Shown here one piece after another: positions 14,799 through 22,981 of a stretch of 64,000 nt of DNA. The position numbers were made by a program, and so were the translations under genes. The notes under the pieces are model-generated. The model ran no database searches, was not told the DNA's origin, and saw nothing but the letters and a program-made list of their open reading frames with translations. The DNA is taken from NCBI GenBank assembly GCA_031550535.1, contig JAVBOM010000028.1, positions 1-64,000 on the forward strand, given 5' to 3'. Position 1 is the stretch's first letter. Each line of letters begins with the position of its first letter. Source of the DNA: Avichristensenella sp031550535 (GTDB lineage: Bacteria; Bacillota; Clostridia; Christensenellales; Aristaeellaceae).

Positions 14799-14994
14799 GT
14801 CAAGAAGAGCGCGAATAAGGCGCGCGAGCGACCCGCTACCGTCACATTTTCCATGCCGGAAAAGAACGTTCGTTGCCTATGGATGAGCCAAATTACGGAT
14901 TCCAATGGGGGCGGAGAGGTTCATGTTTGTTGGAAGGAGAAGCGGTTGCCAAGCGCCAGTCGGTGGGGAAGGGTGAAGAGTCCTTCCCTTTTTT
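14799..14994 (+). ncRNA. Structured RNA A, 196 nt, 6S-RNA-like
   Basis: The transcript is bounded by a near-consensus promoter and an intrinsic terminator (GGGAAGG…CCTTCCC with TTTTTT at 14989-14994). It contains no plausible coding frame. The ends pair: GGCGC (14819-14823) with GCGCC (14953-14957) and CCGCT (14833-14837) with AGCGG (14941-14945). It is homologous to minus-strand RNA B: shared unpaired blocks are CGTCACAT-TTCCA, GTTCGT, AGGTTCAT and the terminator, while the closing helix differs by compensatory changes. Length, end-to-end pairing and a two-copy state recall Bacillota 6S RNA, a regulator of RNA polymerase. That identity is inferred, and an unknown RNA class is possible. Confidence 0.7.
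14960..14994 (+). terminator. Terminator of structured RNA A
   Basis: GGGAAGG-gtgaagagt-CCTTCCC followed by six T. The same terminator with TTTTTTGTGTGC occurs at the end of RNA B. Confidence 0.9.
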
Positions 14995-15002
14995 GTGTGC
15001 AA

Positions 15003-15034
15003 ATATGGCGCAAGAACCCTTGCGCCATATTTTG
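15003..15034. terminator. Perfect hairpin between RNA A and the SCIFF operon
   Basis: AATATGGCGCAAG and CTTGCGCCATATT form a 13-bp stem with a 4-nt loop, followed by TT on plus. It could back up RNA A termination or end the convergent SCIFF operon. Confidence 0.65.
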
Positions 15035-15053
15035 TCCACCGCAATACCGAGAC

Positions 15054-15116
15054 GGCAGCGCTGATTTGGATAATCGGCCGCCATGAGGGGATTTCGAAAG
15101 AAATCCCTTCCGTACC
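15054..15116 (-). repeat. R1 repeat, copy 8
   Basis: Sense orientation on minus, starting 4 nt after the TAA of the SCIFF maturase gene. On plus it is preceded by GCAATACCGAGAC, the end sequence of repeat R2. Confidence 0.85.
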
Positions 15117-15120
15117 TCAG

Positions 15121-16467
15121 TTACGCCCCGCTCTCCTCCGCCGCGATCGCCAGCGCGCATTCCAGCCGCTTGCGCTCCATGGCGCATTCCAGCGCGTAGG
15201 GTTTTGCGATGTCGCCGTTCTTCGCGTGCGCGTTCGCGGCGCAGCCGCCGCTGCAGTAGAACCGCGCCCAGCATTTGCCGCACTCGTCCTTGGCCAGCAC
15301 GTGGTTCTCCGCGAATTTCTTCTGGATGTCCCGGTCGAACGTGCCGTCCATCACGCTGCCCATGCGGAACCCCTCCCGCCCGACAAACTGATGGCACGGG
15401 TACAGGTCGCCCTGCGGCGTCACGGCGACGTACTCGTTGCCCGCGCCGCAACCGATGAGCCGCTTTTTGATGCACGGGCCGTTCTGCAAATCCACCATGA
15501 AGTGAAAGAAGTTGAACCACTGGCCTTCGCGGCGGCGGCGGATATACGCGGCGGCCAGCCGCTCGTAGGTTTCCAGGATGATGGGCAGGTCCTCCTCGCG
15601 GAGCGCCCAGGCGCACGCCTCGTCTGCGACGACCGGCTCGATGGAAATCTGTTCGAACCCCTCGTCCGCCAGGAACAGCGCGTCGCGGTCGAAATCGAGG
15701 TTCTCCCGCGTGAACGTGCCGCGCACGTAGTACCGCTGCTGATCCCGCGCGTCCGCGAGCTTTTTCGCCTTGGGCAGCACGAGATCGAACGAGCCGCGTC
15801 CGTCCGGCGCGGGCCGCATTTTGTCGTGCACCACCCGCCGGCCGTCGATGGACAGCACCACGTTGTCCATTTCGCGGTTCAGGAAGTCGATCGTCTGGTC
15901 GTTCAGGTTCAGCGCGTTTGTCGTCATCGTGAACTTGAACTTTTTATTATGCTTCGCCTCCAGCGAACGGCCGTAGGCCACGATTTCCTTGACGGCGGGC
16001 AGGTTCATCAGCGGCTCGCCGCCGAAGAAATCGACCTCCAGCGCGCGGCGGGTCCCGCTCTTTTCCACCAGCCAGTCGAGCGCGCGCATGCCCACCTCGG
16101 CGGACATGAGGCTGCGGTCGCGGTCGTGGTAATCGCCCTGGGACGCGAAGCAGTAGCGGCAGCGCAGGTTGCAGTCGTGCGCCGCGTGCAGGCACATCGC
16201 CTTGACGACGCCGGGCGGCGAAGGTTCCAGGTCATACTGGTCGTCCGACCCAAGCTGGCCCGTCTCGGCCAGTTCGGCAAGCTCCGACAGCGTCTCCTCG
16301 ACCTCCTCCTTGGGGAAAGAGGCGCAAAGAAGCGCCCCCAGCGCGTCGCGCGGGAGCGTCTCCCAGTGCCTGACCGCCTCGAACGCCAGCGCATCCAGCG
16401 CGTGCACCGCGCCACTGCCGACATCCAGCGCCATCCTGCGCCCCAGGGCGGTAAACGCGTGGATCAT
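15121..16467 (-). CDS. scfB: Radical-SAM SPASM maturase of SCIFF peptide (thioether-forming)
   Basis: A 448-residue enzyme that installs thioether crosslinks in the neighbouring SCIFF peptide. The radical-SAM cluster motif is CNLRCRYCFA (CxxxCxxC) near residue 105. FFGGEPLMN follows, the typical second motif. The C-terminal SPASM region binds auxiliary clusters: CGAGNEYVAVTPQGDLYPCHQFVG and CGKCWARFYCSGGCAANAH, then a final Cys at YALECAMERKRLECAL. The start ATG 16467 overlaps the SCIFF stop as ATGA, tight coupling seen in this conserved pair. The longer frame to 16548 only re-reads the precursor gene. Confidence 0.95.
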   Translation of the reverse strand: MIHAFTALGRRMALDVGSGAVHALDALAFEAVRHWETLPRDALGALLCASFPKEEVEETLSELAELAETGQLGSDDQYDLEPSPPGVVKAMCLHAAHDCNLRCRYCFASQGDYHDRDRSLMSAEVGMRALDWLVEKSGTRRALEVDFFGGEPLMNLPAVKEIVAYGRSLEAKHNKKFKFTMTTNALNLNDQTIDFLNREMDNVVLSIDGRRVVHDKMRPAPDGRGSFDLVLPKAKKLADARDQQRYYVRGTFTRENLDFDRDALFLADEGFEQISIEPVVADEACAWALREEDLPIILETYERLAAAYIRRRREGQWFNFFHFMVDLQNGPCIKKRLIGCGAGNEYVAVTPQGDLYPCHQFVGREGFRMGSVMDGTFDRDIQKKFAENHVLAKDECGKCWARFYCSGGCAANAHAKNGDIAKPYALECAMERKRLECALAIAAEESGA

Positions 16468-16616
16468 TTCCGCTCGGCCTTTTGGGCACAGGCCTGGTTG
16501 GCCACGGTGCAGCTCGTCTTGCAGGCCGACTGGCAGCTCGCCTGGCACTCGCCGCAGCCGCCGTGCTGGGCGCTCTCGCGCAGGCAGGGTTTTTGAATGG
16601 TGCGCACATGCTTCAT
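16464..16616 (-). CDS. scfA: SCIFF ranthipeptide precursor (seven cysteines)
   Basis: A 50-residue precursor, too short to be called by size alone but unmistakable. It starts MKHVRTIQKP and has the conserved core CGECQASCQSACKTSCTVAN. SCIFF means six cysteines in about forty-five residues. Here Cys 21, 24, 28, 32, 36 and 43 are the canonical six, and Cys 11 is an extra one in the leader-like part. GGAGG lies 9 nt before the ATG, and the stop overlaps the maturase start. SCIFF peptides are nearly universal in Clostridia; proposed roles include quorum sensing and cell density control. Confidence 0.95.
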   Translation of the reverse strand: MKHVRTIQKPCLRESAQHGGCGECQASCQSACKTSCTVANQACAQKAERK

Positions 16617-16650
16617 GAAAGAATGCCTCCGTTTATAAGATTCGGATTTA

Positions 16651-16679
16651 ATTATACAGGAGGATGTCAAGGGGGGCAA
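16651..16679 (-). promoter_or_regulatory. Promoter of the SCIFF operon
   Basis: On minus, TTGCCC (16674-16679), a 17-nt spacer and TATAAT (16651-16656). A TTGACA lies inside the spacer but is not at a workable distance. Confidence 0.65.
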
Positions 16680-16683
16680 GCGG

Positions 16684-16713
16684 CGAACGCATGAACCGCG
16701 GTTCATGCGTTCG
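16684..16713. promoter_or_regulatory. Perfect 30-bp palindrome between the MATE gene and the SCIFF promoter
   Basis: CGAACGCATGAACCG is followed directly by its exact reverse complement with no loop. There is no T-tract on either side. It starts 5 bp upstream of the SCIFF -35 box, so an operator is as likely as a transcript hairpin. Confidence 0.6.
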
Positions 16714-16762
16714 GGGAAGACGCAAAGACGCCGATGCCGGGGGTAGTCGTGCGTTTGCCACA

Positions 16763-18157
16763 TCACGCCGTCGCAATGTCCCCGATAGCCTCCGCTTCTG
16801 CGTTCTCCTTCGGCAGCTTCCGGGAATAGACCAGGAACCAGATGAACGACCAGATTCCGCGCAGCGCGGCCGTCAGCGCGAGGCCCAGCCAGATGCCGTT
16901 CAGCCCGAGCGCGGTTTTGGACAGGAAGTACGTCAGGAACACGCGGATGATGTTGCTCGTCATGCTCACCACGGACGGCGGGATCGTCTTGCCCATGCCC
17001 TTGAACGTGCTGCCGCTCGTCGCCTCAATGCACTGCGGAATCTGGCAGATGGCCAGGATGTGCAGGTAGGTCACGCCCATGGCGATGATTTCCGGATCGG
17101 GCAGAAAGACGGAGAACAGGAACGCGGCCCCGAAATAGATCACCGCCGTGATGATGACGCCCCAGGAGAACATGACCCCCAGCGAGAGGCGGAAACCTTC
17201 GTGAATGCGCCGCCACTTGCGCGCGCCGAAGTTCTGCCCCATGAACGCAGTCAGCGCCGAGCCGAACCCGCCGCCGATCAGCCAGGACAGGGACTCGATC
17301 TGCGAGCCGACCCGACTGACCGCCATCGCGCTCGTGCCGAACGACGCCACGAACCGCGACGTAATCATGGACATGCACGTGAAGAACATGCTCTCCAGCC
17401 CGATGGGCACGCTCCATTTCAGAATCCGGCGGATGTAGACCGTCTCGGGCCTCGCGAAAAAGCGGAACTTCTCAAACGGCCTGTTTTTGTGCCGCAGCAG
17501 CGCGAGCAGCAGCAGCGTGAAGGAGACGGCCTGCGAGCCCGCCGTCGCGATGGCCGCGCCCTTGATGCCCATGTTCAGGCCGAAGATGAACAGCGGATCC
17601 AGGATCATGTTCGCCACAAGGCCCGTCGCGTTCGCCATGAAGGGCACCTTGGAGTTGCCGGACGCGTTGAACGTGCCGATCATCGTGTTGGTCATGAAGT
17701 TCAGCGGCATCGCCACGGCCACGATGGCCAGGTAATCCCGCGCGTCCTGCGCAACGTGCGCTTCCTGAATATTGAAAAAGCCGATGAACGGGCCGCGGAA
17801 CAAAATCAGCACCAGCCCGTAAAACAGCCCCAGCGTGATGGCCAGAAAAATGGAGTTCTGCGCGTAGCGGACCGCCGAATCCATATCGCCCCGGCCCCGG
17901 CTCTGCGCCACGCCGATTTCCGCGCCCATGCGGCCGATCATGATGAACGCCATGGACAGCCACATGAACATGCCCGCCGTGCCGGACGCGGCCACGGCGT
18001 CGCTGCCGTTGCCCAGCCGCCCCAGCCAGAACATGTCGGTCAGGTTGTAGGACATCTGCATGAGCTGCGTGCCCATGATGGGCACCGCCACCACCAGCAG
18101 CTTTTTCAGGATGCCGCCCGTCGTCAAATCATATTGCGTGCTCGCCCGTTCACTCAT
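16763..18157 (-). CDS. MATE-family multidrug/toxin efflux transporter
   Basis: A 464-residue membrane protein with about twelve spans in two homologous halves, the MatE arrangement. The first half starts PIMGTQLMQMSYNLTDMFWLGRLG and contains GRMGAEIGVAQSRGRGD. The second half has PIGLESMFFTCMSMITSRFVASFGTSAMA and GGGFGSALTAFMGQNFGARKWRRI. Such proteins export cationic drugs or metabolites in exchange for Na+ or H+. It stands alone on minus. The leader shows only a weak ribosome site (GGGAATG) and no clear promoter. Confidence 0.93.
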   Translation of the reverse strand: MSERASTQYDLTTGGILKKLLVVAVPIMGTQLMQMSYNLTDMFWLGRLGNGSDAVAASGTAGMFMWLSMAFIMIGRMGAEIGVAQSRGRGDMDSAVRYAQNSIFLAITLGLFYGLVLILFRGPFIGFFNIQEAHVAQDARDYLAIVAVAMPLNFMTNTMIGTFNASGNSKVPFMANATGLVANMILDPLFIFGLNMGIKGAAIATAGSQAVSFTLLLLALLRHKNRPFEKFRFFARPETVYIRRILKWSVPIGLESMFFTCMSMITSRFVASFGTSAMAVSRVGSQIESLSWLIGGGFGSALTAFMGQNFGARKWRRIHEGFRLSLGVMFSWGVIITAVIYFGAAFLFSVFLPDPEIIAMGVTYLHILAICQIPQCIEATSGSTFKGMGKTIPPSVVSMTSNIIRVFLTYFLSKTALGLNGIWLGLALTAALRGIWSFIWFLVYSRKLPKENAEAEAIGDIATA

Positions 18158-18383
18158 CGTGTCATTCCCATTTCACTGTAAAATACTTGCGCAAGGCGTA
18201 CGCCGCCCTTGCAATTGGCTCATTCTACACTGCCGCGCGGGACAACGCAAGCCTTTCTTTATTCAATGGAGAAAGCGGGGCTGGCGCGGCCTATGGCGGG
18301 TCCGCGTTGCCCCGGAGGGCCTTCCGAAAAGCTAAAAAGACGGAGAGAACGTAAATCGTGTCGCAACGCGGCCGTTTCGCCCA

Positions 18384-18412
18384 TTGTGCCGCGCATTTCC
18401 ATTTGCTATAAT
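18384..18412 (+). promoter_or_regulatory. Promoter of the alpha-mannosidase gene
   Basis: TTGTGC (18384-18389), a 17-nt spacer and extended -10 TGC-TATAAT (18407-18412). The preceding 220 bp up to the MATE start hold no feature I can support. Confidence 0.75.
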
Positions 18413-18461
18413 TGAGCAAAATACGCAGACACCCAATCATGGCAGAAAGCGGGGATTCACC

Positions 18462-21400
18462 ATGCAAATGCATCAACTCGACGCCCGGATCAGGCGCATG
18501 CTGGACGAGCTTCGGCGGCTGACCGTGCGCTCGTCGCTTCCCGTGCAGGCGATCCGCATGGCCCGGCGGGGCGAAACCGAAACCGTTCCCTTCGAAAACG
18601 GCGCCGTATGGGGCCTGGATGGCGAGTGGTGGGATTTTTTCTTCTCCGCCACCGTGCCGGATGATTTTCACGGCCGCGTCATCCTCAAGATCCGCACCGG
18701 GCGCGAGGCGGAGTGGGAGGCGGTCAACCCGCAGTTCGTCGCCCGGGTGAACGGCCGCATCGAGCAGGCGTTCGACACCCGGCACACGTCGCTGACGCTC
18801 GCGGCGGAGGCGAAGCCGGGCGAAACGTTCAGCGTCGTGCTCAACGGCTACGCACCGCCCCCGGACCCGCACAAGGCGTCGCCCGTGCTGGAAATTCTGC
18901 TACAGGACATCAACGAGCCGGTGCAGCAGCTTGTCTATGATATTGCCGTGCCGCACGAGGCCGCCCTGCTGATCCCGGCGGGGGAGCGCGAGCGCGAGAC
19001 GACGCTGGAAATCCTCGCCCGCGCGCTGGACCTGCTGGACCTGCGCGCGCCGCATTCGCCGGGGTTTGACGCGTCCGTTGAGGCCGCGCGCGCGTATCTA
19101 AAGGAAGCGTACTACGGCGCCCGCGCGGCGCTTGCGCCCATCGCCAAGGCGGACTGCGTCGGCCACACGCACATCGATGTCGCGTGGCTGTGGGACCTGT
19201 ACCAGACGCGGCACAAGACCGTGCGCAGCTTCGCCACGGTGCTGAAGCTGATGGAGCTGTATCCGGAGTACAAGTTCATGTCCAGCCAGGCCGCGCTGTA
19301 CAACATGGTCAAGCAGGACGAGCCGGAATTGTTTGCGCGCATCAAGGAGGCTGTCGCGGCCGGGCGCTGGGAGGTCGAGGGCGGCATGTGGGTGGAGGCC
19401 GACTGCAACCTGGCCTCGGGCGAGTCGCTGGCGCGGCAGTTCCTGCACGGGCAGAATTTCTTCACGCGCGAGTTTGGCAAGAGGAGCCGTATTCTGTGGC
19501 TGCCGGACGTGTTCGGCTACTCCGCCGCGCTGCCGCAGATATTGAAGCTGTCCGGCATCGATTACTTCATGACCACGAAACTGAGCTGGAGCGAGTTCAA
19601 CCTTTCCCCGTATGACACGTTCACATGGAAGGGCCTGGACGGCAGCGAGGTGCTGACGCACTTCTCCCCGGCGCGCGATTTTGTCGGCGCTGACACGGGG
19701 CATGAGACGCACGACGCGCTGCCGTACTTCACGACGTATAACGCCATGCTGCAGCCCACGCAGATCGCGGGCGGCTGGCAGCGGTTCCAGCAGAAGGGCC
19801 TGGACGACACGATCCTCGTCAGCTACGGCTACGGCGACGGCGGCGGCGGCCCGACAGACTGGATGATCGAAAACGCGCGGCGCATGACCGTGCCGCTGCC
19901 CGCGACGCCCGTGGTCCGCCAGGCGCACGCGCGCCCGTTCTTTGAGGCGCTGGAGCAGCGCGTCTTAGGCGATCCGCGCCTGCCCAAGTGGTCCGGCGAG
20001 CTGTACCTGGAATACCATCGCGGCACATACACCGCCATGGCGCGGAACAAGCGGAGCAACCGCAAGATCGAGCTGCTGCTGCGCGAGGTGGAGCTGTGGC
20101 GCGCCGCCGCCGCGCAGAATCAGGGTTTCCCGTACCCGGCGGGGAAGCTGCGCGAGATCTGGGAGGACGTGCTGACGCTGCAGTTCCACGACATCCTACC
20201 CGGATCGTCCATCAAGAAGGTGTACGACGATTCCGAGGCGATGTACGCGCGCCGCATGGATGAACTCGAAACGCTCCGGGATGAGGGAATCGCCGTGCTG
20301 GCGGGCAGCGCCTCCGGAAACGTGCTCGCGTTCAACTCGCTGGCGCATGCCCGCGACGACGTGGTCTGGTTTGACGCGCCCGCGGAGGTAACAGCGCTGA
20401 AGGACGCTTCCGGCGCGGTGTACCCGGTGCAGCACGTGCCGGGGCGCGGGGCGTGCGCGTTTGTGCGGAACATAGCCCCCATGGCGGCGACGCCGCTGTG
20501 GTTCTCAGGCGACCCGGTTTCCGCCGAGGCCGTCCACGCCGACACGGAGGGGTTTGCGACGCCGTTCTTCACCGGTACGTTTGACGCGGCGATGCGGATC
20601 ACGAGCCTCACCGACAAGGGGACGGGCCGCGAGGTGGTGAAGCCCGGCGAGGCGCTGAACCGCATCGTGTGCTACGAAAACAAGCCGCACAACTACGACG
20701 CGTGGGACATCAACATCTACTACGACCGCCGCCACTGGGACGTGGACGCGGTGCAAAGCGTGTCGCTCATCTCCGCCGGGCCGGTGCTGGCGCTGCTGCG
20801 CGTGGATTACCGCTACATGGGCTCCACGATCCTGCAGGATATCCTGGTGTACCGCGACATCGGCCGCGTGGACTTTGACACCACCGTGGATTGGCGCGAG
20901 CAGCAGTACCTGCTGAAGGCGCACTTCCCGGTGGACGTGTTCTACAACGAGGCGACGTACGACGTGCAGTACGGCAACGTCCGCCGCTCGACGCACAAGA
21001 ACACGGCGTGGGACATCGCGCGCTTTGAGGTCTGCGCGCACAAGTGGGTGGACGCCTCAGAGGATGGGTTCGGCGTGTCGCTGCTGAATGACTGCAAGTA
21101 CGGCCACTCCATCGACGAAAACAGCATGGCGCTGACGCTGCTCAAAAGCTCCACACACCCGAACCCGGACGCCGACCAGGAGACACACCGCTTCACCTAC
21201 TCCTTGATGCCGCACGCGGGCGGCTGGCGCGACGCGGGCACGCCGGAGATGGCGTACCGGCTGAACGTGCCGGTGACGACCGCCGAAGGCAAGGGCGCGG
21301 ACGCCGCCCCGGGCACGTTCGTCGGCGTGGATGCGCCGAACGTGGTTGTGGAAGCGGTGAAGGCGGCGGAGGACGGAAACGGCGTGATCGTGCGGGTGTA

Positions 21401-21569
21401 CGAGTGCTACGGGCGCCGGACGGACGCGGCGCTGACGATTGGATTTGACGCCAAGTCGGCGGAGGTCGTGAATCTGCTGGAGGAGACGATGGAGGCGGCG
21501 GCGATTGCGGACGGGAAGGTTTCGTTCGCGATGCGGCCGTATGAGATTAAGAGCTTCCGGGTTGTTTGA
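18462..21569 (+). CDS. Glycoside hydrolase family 38 alpha-mannosidase
   Basis: A 1035-residue cytoplasmic retaining alpha-mannosidase. The zinc-binding HxD is in GHTHIDVAWLWDLYQTR (about residue 234). The nucleophile Asp is in the family motif LWLPDVFGYSAALPQIL (about residue 349), and a further metal His is in EVLTHFSP. The C-terminal half holds the beta-sandwich domains of GH38. There is no signal peptide, so it likely trims mannosides after uptake. ATG 18462 follows its own promoter; the open frame upstream covers the promoter and is not coding. It forms a short unit with the nucleotidyltransferase-like gene 75 nt downstream. Confidence 0.95.
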   Translation: MQMHQLDARIRRMLDELRRLTVRSSLPVQAIRMARRGETETVPFENGAVWGLDGEWWDFFFSATVPDDFHGRVILKIRTGREAEWEAVNPQFVARVNGRIEQAFDTRHTSLTLAAEAKPGETFSVVLNGYAPPPDPHKASPVLEILLQDINEPVQQLVYDIAVPHEAALLIPAGERERETTLEILARALDLLDLRAPHSPGFDASVEAARAYLKEAYYGARAALAPIAKADCVGHTHIDVAWLWDLYQTRHKTVRSFATVLKLMELYPEYKFMSSQAALYNMVKQDEPELFARIKEAVAAGRWEVEGGMWVEADCNLASGESLARQFLHGQNFFTREFGKRSRILWLPDVFGYSAALPQILKLSGIDYFMTTKLSWSEFNLSPYDTFTWKGLDGSEVLTHFSPARDFVGADTGHETHDALPYFTTYNAMLQPTQIAGGWQRFQQKGLDDTILVSYGYGDGGGGPTDWMIENARRMTVPLPATPVVRQAHARPFFEALEQRVLGDPRLPKWSGELYLEYHRGTYTAMARNKRSNRKIELLLREVELWRAAAAQNQGFPYPAGKLREIWEDVLTLQFHDILPGSSIKKVYDDSEAMYARRMDELETLRDEGIAVLAGSASGNVLAFNSLAHARDDVVWFDAPAEVTALKDASGAVYPVQHVPGRGACAFVRNIAPMAATPLWFSGDPVSAEAVHADTEGFATPFFTGTFDAAMRITSLTDKGTGREVVKPGEALNRIVCYENKPHNYDAWDINIYYDRRHWDVDAVQSVSLISAGPVLALLRVDYRYMGSTILQDILVYRDIGRVDFDTTVDWREQQYLLKAHFPVDVFYNEATYDVQYGNVRRSTHKNTAWDIARFEVCAHKWVDASEDGFGVSLLNDCKYGHSIDENSMALTLLKSSTHPNPDADQETHRFTYSLMPHAGGWRDAGTPEMAYRLNVPVTTAEGKGADAAPGTFVGVDAPNVVVEAVKAAEDGNGVIVRVYECYGRRTDAALTIGFDAKSAEVVNLLEETMEAAAIADGKVSFAMRPYEIKSFRVV

Positions 21570-21643
21570 CGGATAGACGGGTGTGTTTTGCGGGGCCGTT
21601 GCCGAGGATGCGGCGGCCCCATTTTACGAAAGAGGTGGTTCAC

Positions 21644-22453
21644 ATGGCGCTATTGGAGGGCTATCAGGCGCTTTTGCGCGCGGTTGGCGAAACCCGCGGG
21701 GTTCAGTCCATCGGGAAAAGCGGCGGCGAAAAGCTGCCCGAGCGAAACGAGAGCGACATCGATCTTTTTGTTTTCTGCGATGCGGTTCCGGATTTGGACG
21801 CTCGGCGGGCCGCGATGGACAAGCTGGGGGCGGCTGCGTCGGACGTCCAACTGAGCGAACACGCCGGCGGATTTTGGGGCGTCTGCGACTTTGTGACGAT
21901 CGAAGAAGCTGAAATATGCCTTATGTACTTTTCGCTGGACGAGATGAGCGGGGAAATAGATTCCGTCCTGAGCGGTTCGCGCCTGGACAGGGAAGGCGAG
22001 TACTTCTACCCGACGGGGCGCTGCGCCACCCTGCTGTCCATGCATGCCCTGCTCGACAGGGGCGGCTATATTTCCGCGATGAAAACCAGACTGTCGCGAT
22101 ACCCGGAGGAACTGGCCGTGAAGCTGGCGCGTCATCACCTGGGCAAGATCGGCAATGAGGAGGACTTTGAAAGGGCCGTTTCCAGGGGTGAAATCCTTTT
22201 TTACCACGCGACCCTGGAAGGTGCGATGGATCACTTTCTGCAGGCGCTGTTTGCCTGCAACAGGTGCTTTTTCCCGAGCCGGAAGCGTTCTGTGCAATTC
22301 ATCGAGGGCTTCGAGCGCAAGCCGCGAGACTGCTCCGCGAGGCTGCTGGAGACGGTGGAACTCGGTGCCAGGGCCGAGACGCTCGCCCAGTCGTACCGTG
22401 TCTGGACGGCGCTGTGCCGGGAGCTTTCGGAAATGGCCGCGCGCTTGGCATAG
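21644..22453 (+). CDS. Nucleotidyltransferase-fold protein (DUF4037-like)
   Basis: A 269-residue protein. The nucleotidyltransferase core is GKSGGEKLPERNESDIDLFVF at residues about 21-42, where SDIDLF gives the two metal-binding aspartates. The following helical region (RYPEELAVKLARHHLGKIGN, LFACNRCFFPSRKRSVQFIEGF) resembles DUF4037 and aminoglycoside-nucleotidyltransferase-like proteins, where it forms a C-terminal helical domain. The start is ATG 21644 with AAAGAGGTGG before it. The substrate is unknown; tRNA, a sugar or an antibiotic are possible. Confidence 0.75.
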   Translation: MALLEGYQALLRAVGETRGVQSIGKSGGEKLPERNESDIDLFVFCDAVPDLDARRAAMDKLGAAASDVQLSEHAGGFWGVCDFVTIEEAEICLMYFSLDEMSGEIDSVLSGSRLDREGEYFYPTGRCATLLSMHALLDRGGYISAMKTRLSRYPEELAVKLARHHLGKIGNEEDFERAVSRGEILFYHATLEGAMDHFLQALFACNRCFFPSRKRSVQFIEGFERKPRDCSARLLETVELGARAETLAQSYRVWTALCRELSEMAARLA

Positions 22454-22476
22454 GCACATCGCGCGCATGCGCACAC

Positions 22477-22505
22477 AAAAAAGGGAAGGGCACCTGCCCT
22501 TCCCA
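22477..22505 (-). terminator. Terminator of structured RNA B
   Basis: On minus GGGAAGGG-caggtg-CCCTTCCC followed by TTTTTTGTGTGC, homologous to the RNA A terminator. Confidence 0.9.
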
Positions 22506-22552
22506 CAGCCTGGCGTTTGGGTCGCTCTTCCTCAAAGAAAATGAACCTTGAA

Positions 22553-22610
22553 GGTGGCGCTGATTTACCAAATCGGACGCCATGAGAGGATTCCGCCAGG
22601 AATCCTTACC
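22553..22610 (-). repeat. R1 repeat, copy 9 (inside structured RNA B)
   Basis: Sense orientation on minus. The flanks continue the alignment with RNA A, which has no R1 at this point, so this is a clean insertion into a transcribed RNA. Confidence 0.88.
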
Positions 22611-22735
22611 GAACCGCACCTCTTGTTCTCCGCATATTCGCTCGTCAACAGGACACGAACGGCTTTCCCAACCTGGAACATGTGACGACAGCGGAACCCC
22701 AAACGCCTGGTTTGTACGCTTCTCTCTGTGGCCTT

Positions 22736-22764
22736 ATCATAGCATACTTTCACAGCGAAGTCAA
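22736..22764 (-). promoter_or_regulatory. Promoter of structured RNA B
   Basis: On minus, TTGACT (22759-22764), a 17-nt spacer and extended -10 TGC-TATGAT (22736-22741). The next 150 bp up to the yerC promoter are T-rich with no supported feature. Confidence 0.85.
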
Positions 22765-22917
22765 TGCTTTTTTATGCTTTTGCGATCGGTTTCTTTTTTT
22801 CGCGCCGCCCGTCATGCAGGGCGCTGTGCTTTCCGCCCTCCCACGCTGCCGGCTTTTCGGGGCGTGCCGCAGTGTGCGGTTTTCGCGCCATTTCTTTATG
22901 TTTTACAGCTTTTCCTT

Positions 22918-22946
22918 TTGCACTTTGCTTTTTTATGTGCTATAAT
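22918..22946 (+). promoter_or_regulatory. Promoter of the yerC-pcrA-ligA operon
   Basis: TTGCAC (22918-22923), a 17-nt spacer and extended -10 TGC-TATAAT (22941-22946), 35 nt before the yerC start. Confidence 0.8.
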
Positions 22947-22981
22947 CAAGCCTGGGGAGATTTCCCCTTGGAGGGATGCCG

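Larger units (their letters stand above)
22477..22729 (-). ncRNA. Structured RNA B, paralogue of RNA A, interrupted by R1
   Basis: A 253-nt minus-strand transcript bounded by a promoter (22736-22764) and an intrinsic terminator. Without the 58-nt R1 inside it (22553-22610) it is about 195 nt, the length of RNA A. The ends pair strongly: GGCGTTTGGG (5' side, 22698-22707) with CCCAAACGCC (3' side, 22512-22521), and an outer CCACAG with CTGTGG. RNA A has different bases at the matching helix that still pair, which is covariation support. Conserved blocks CGTCACATGTTCCA, GTTCGTG and AGGTTCATTTT align with RNA A. A 6S RNA identity is inferred from size, fold and the two-copy state. Confidence 0.7.
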
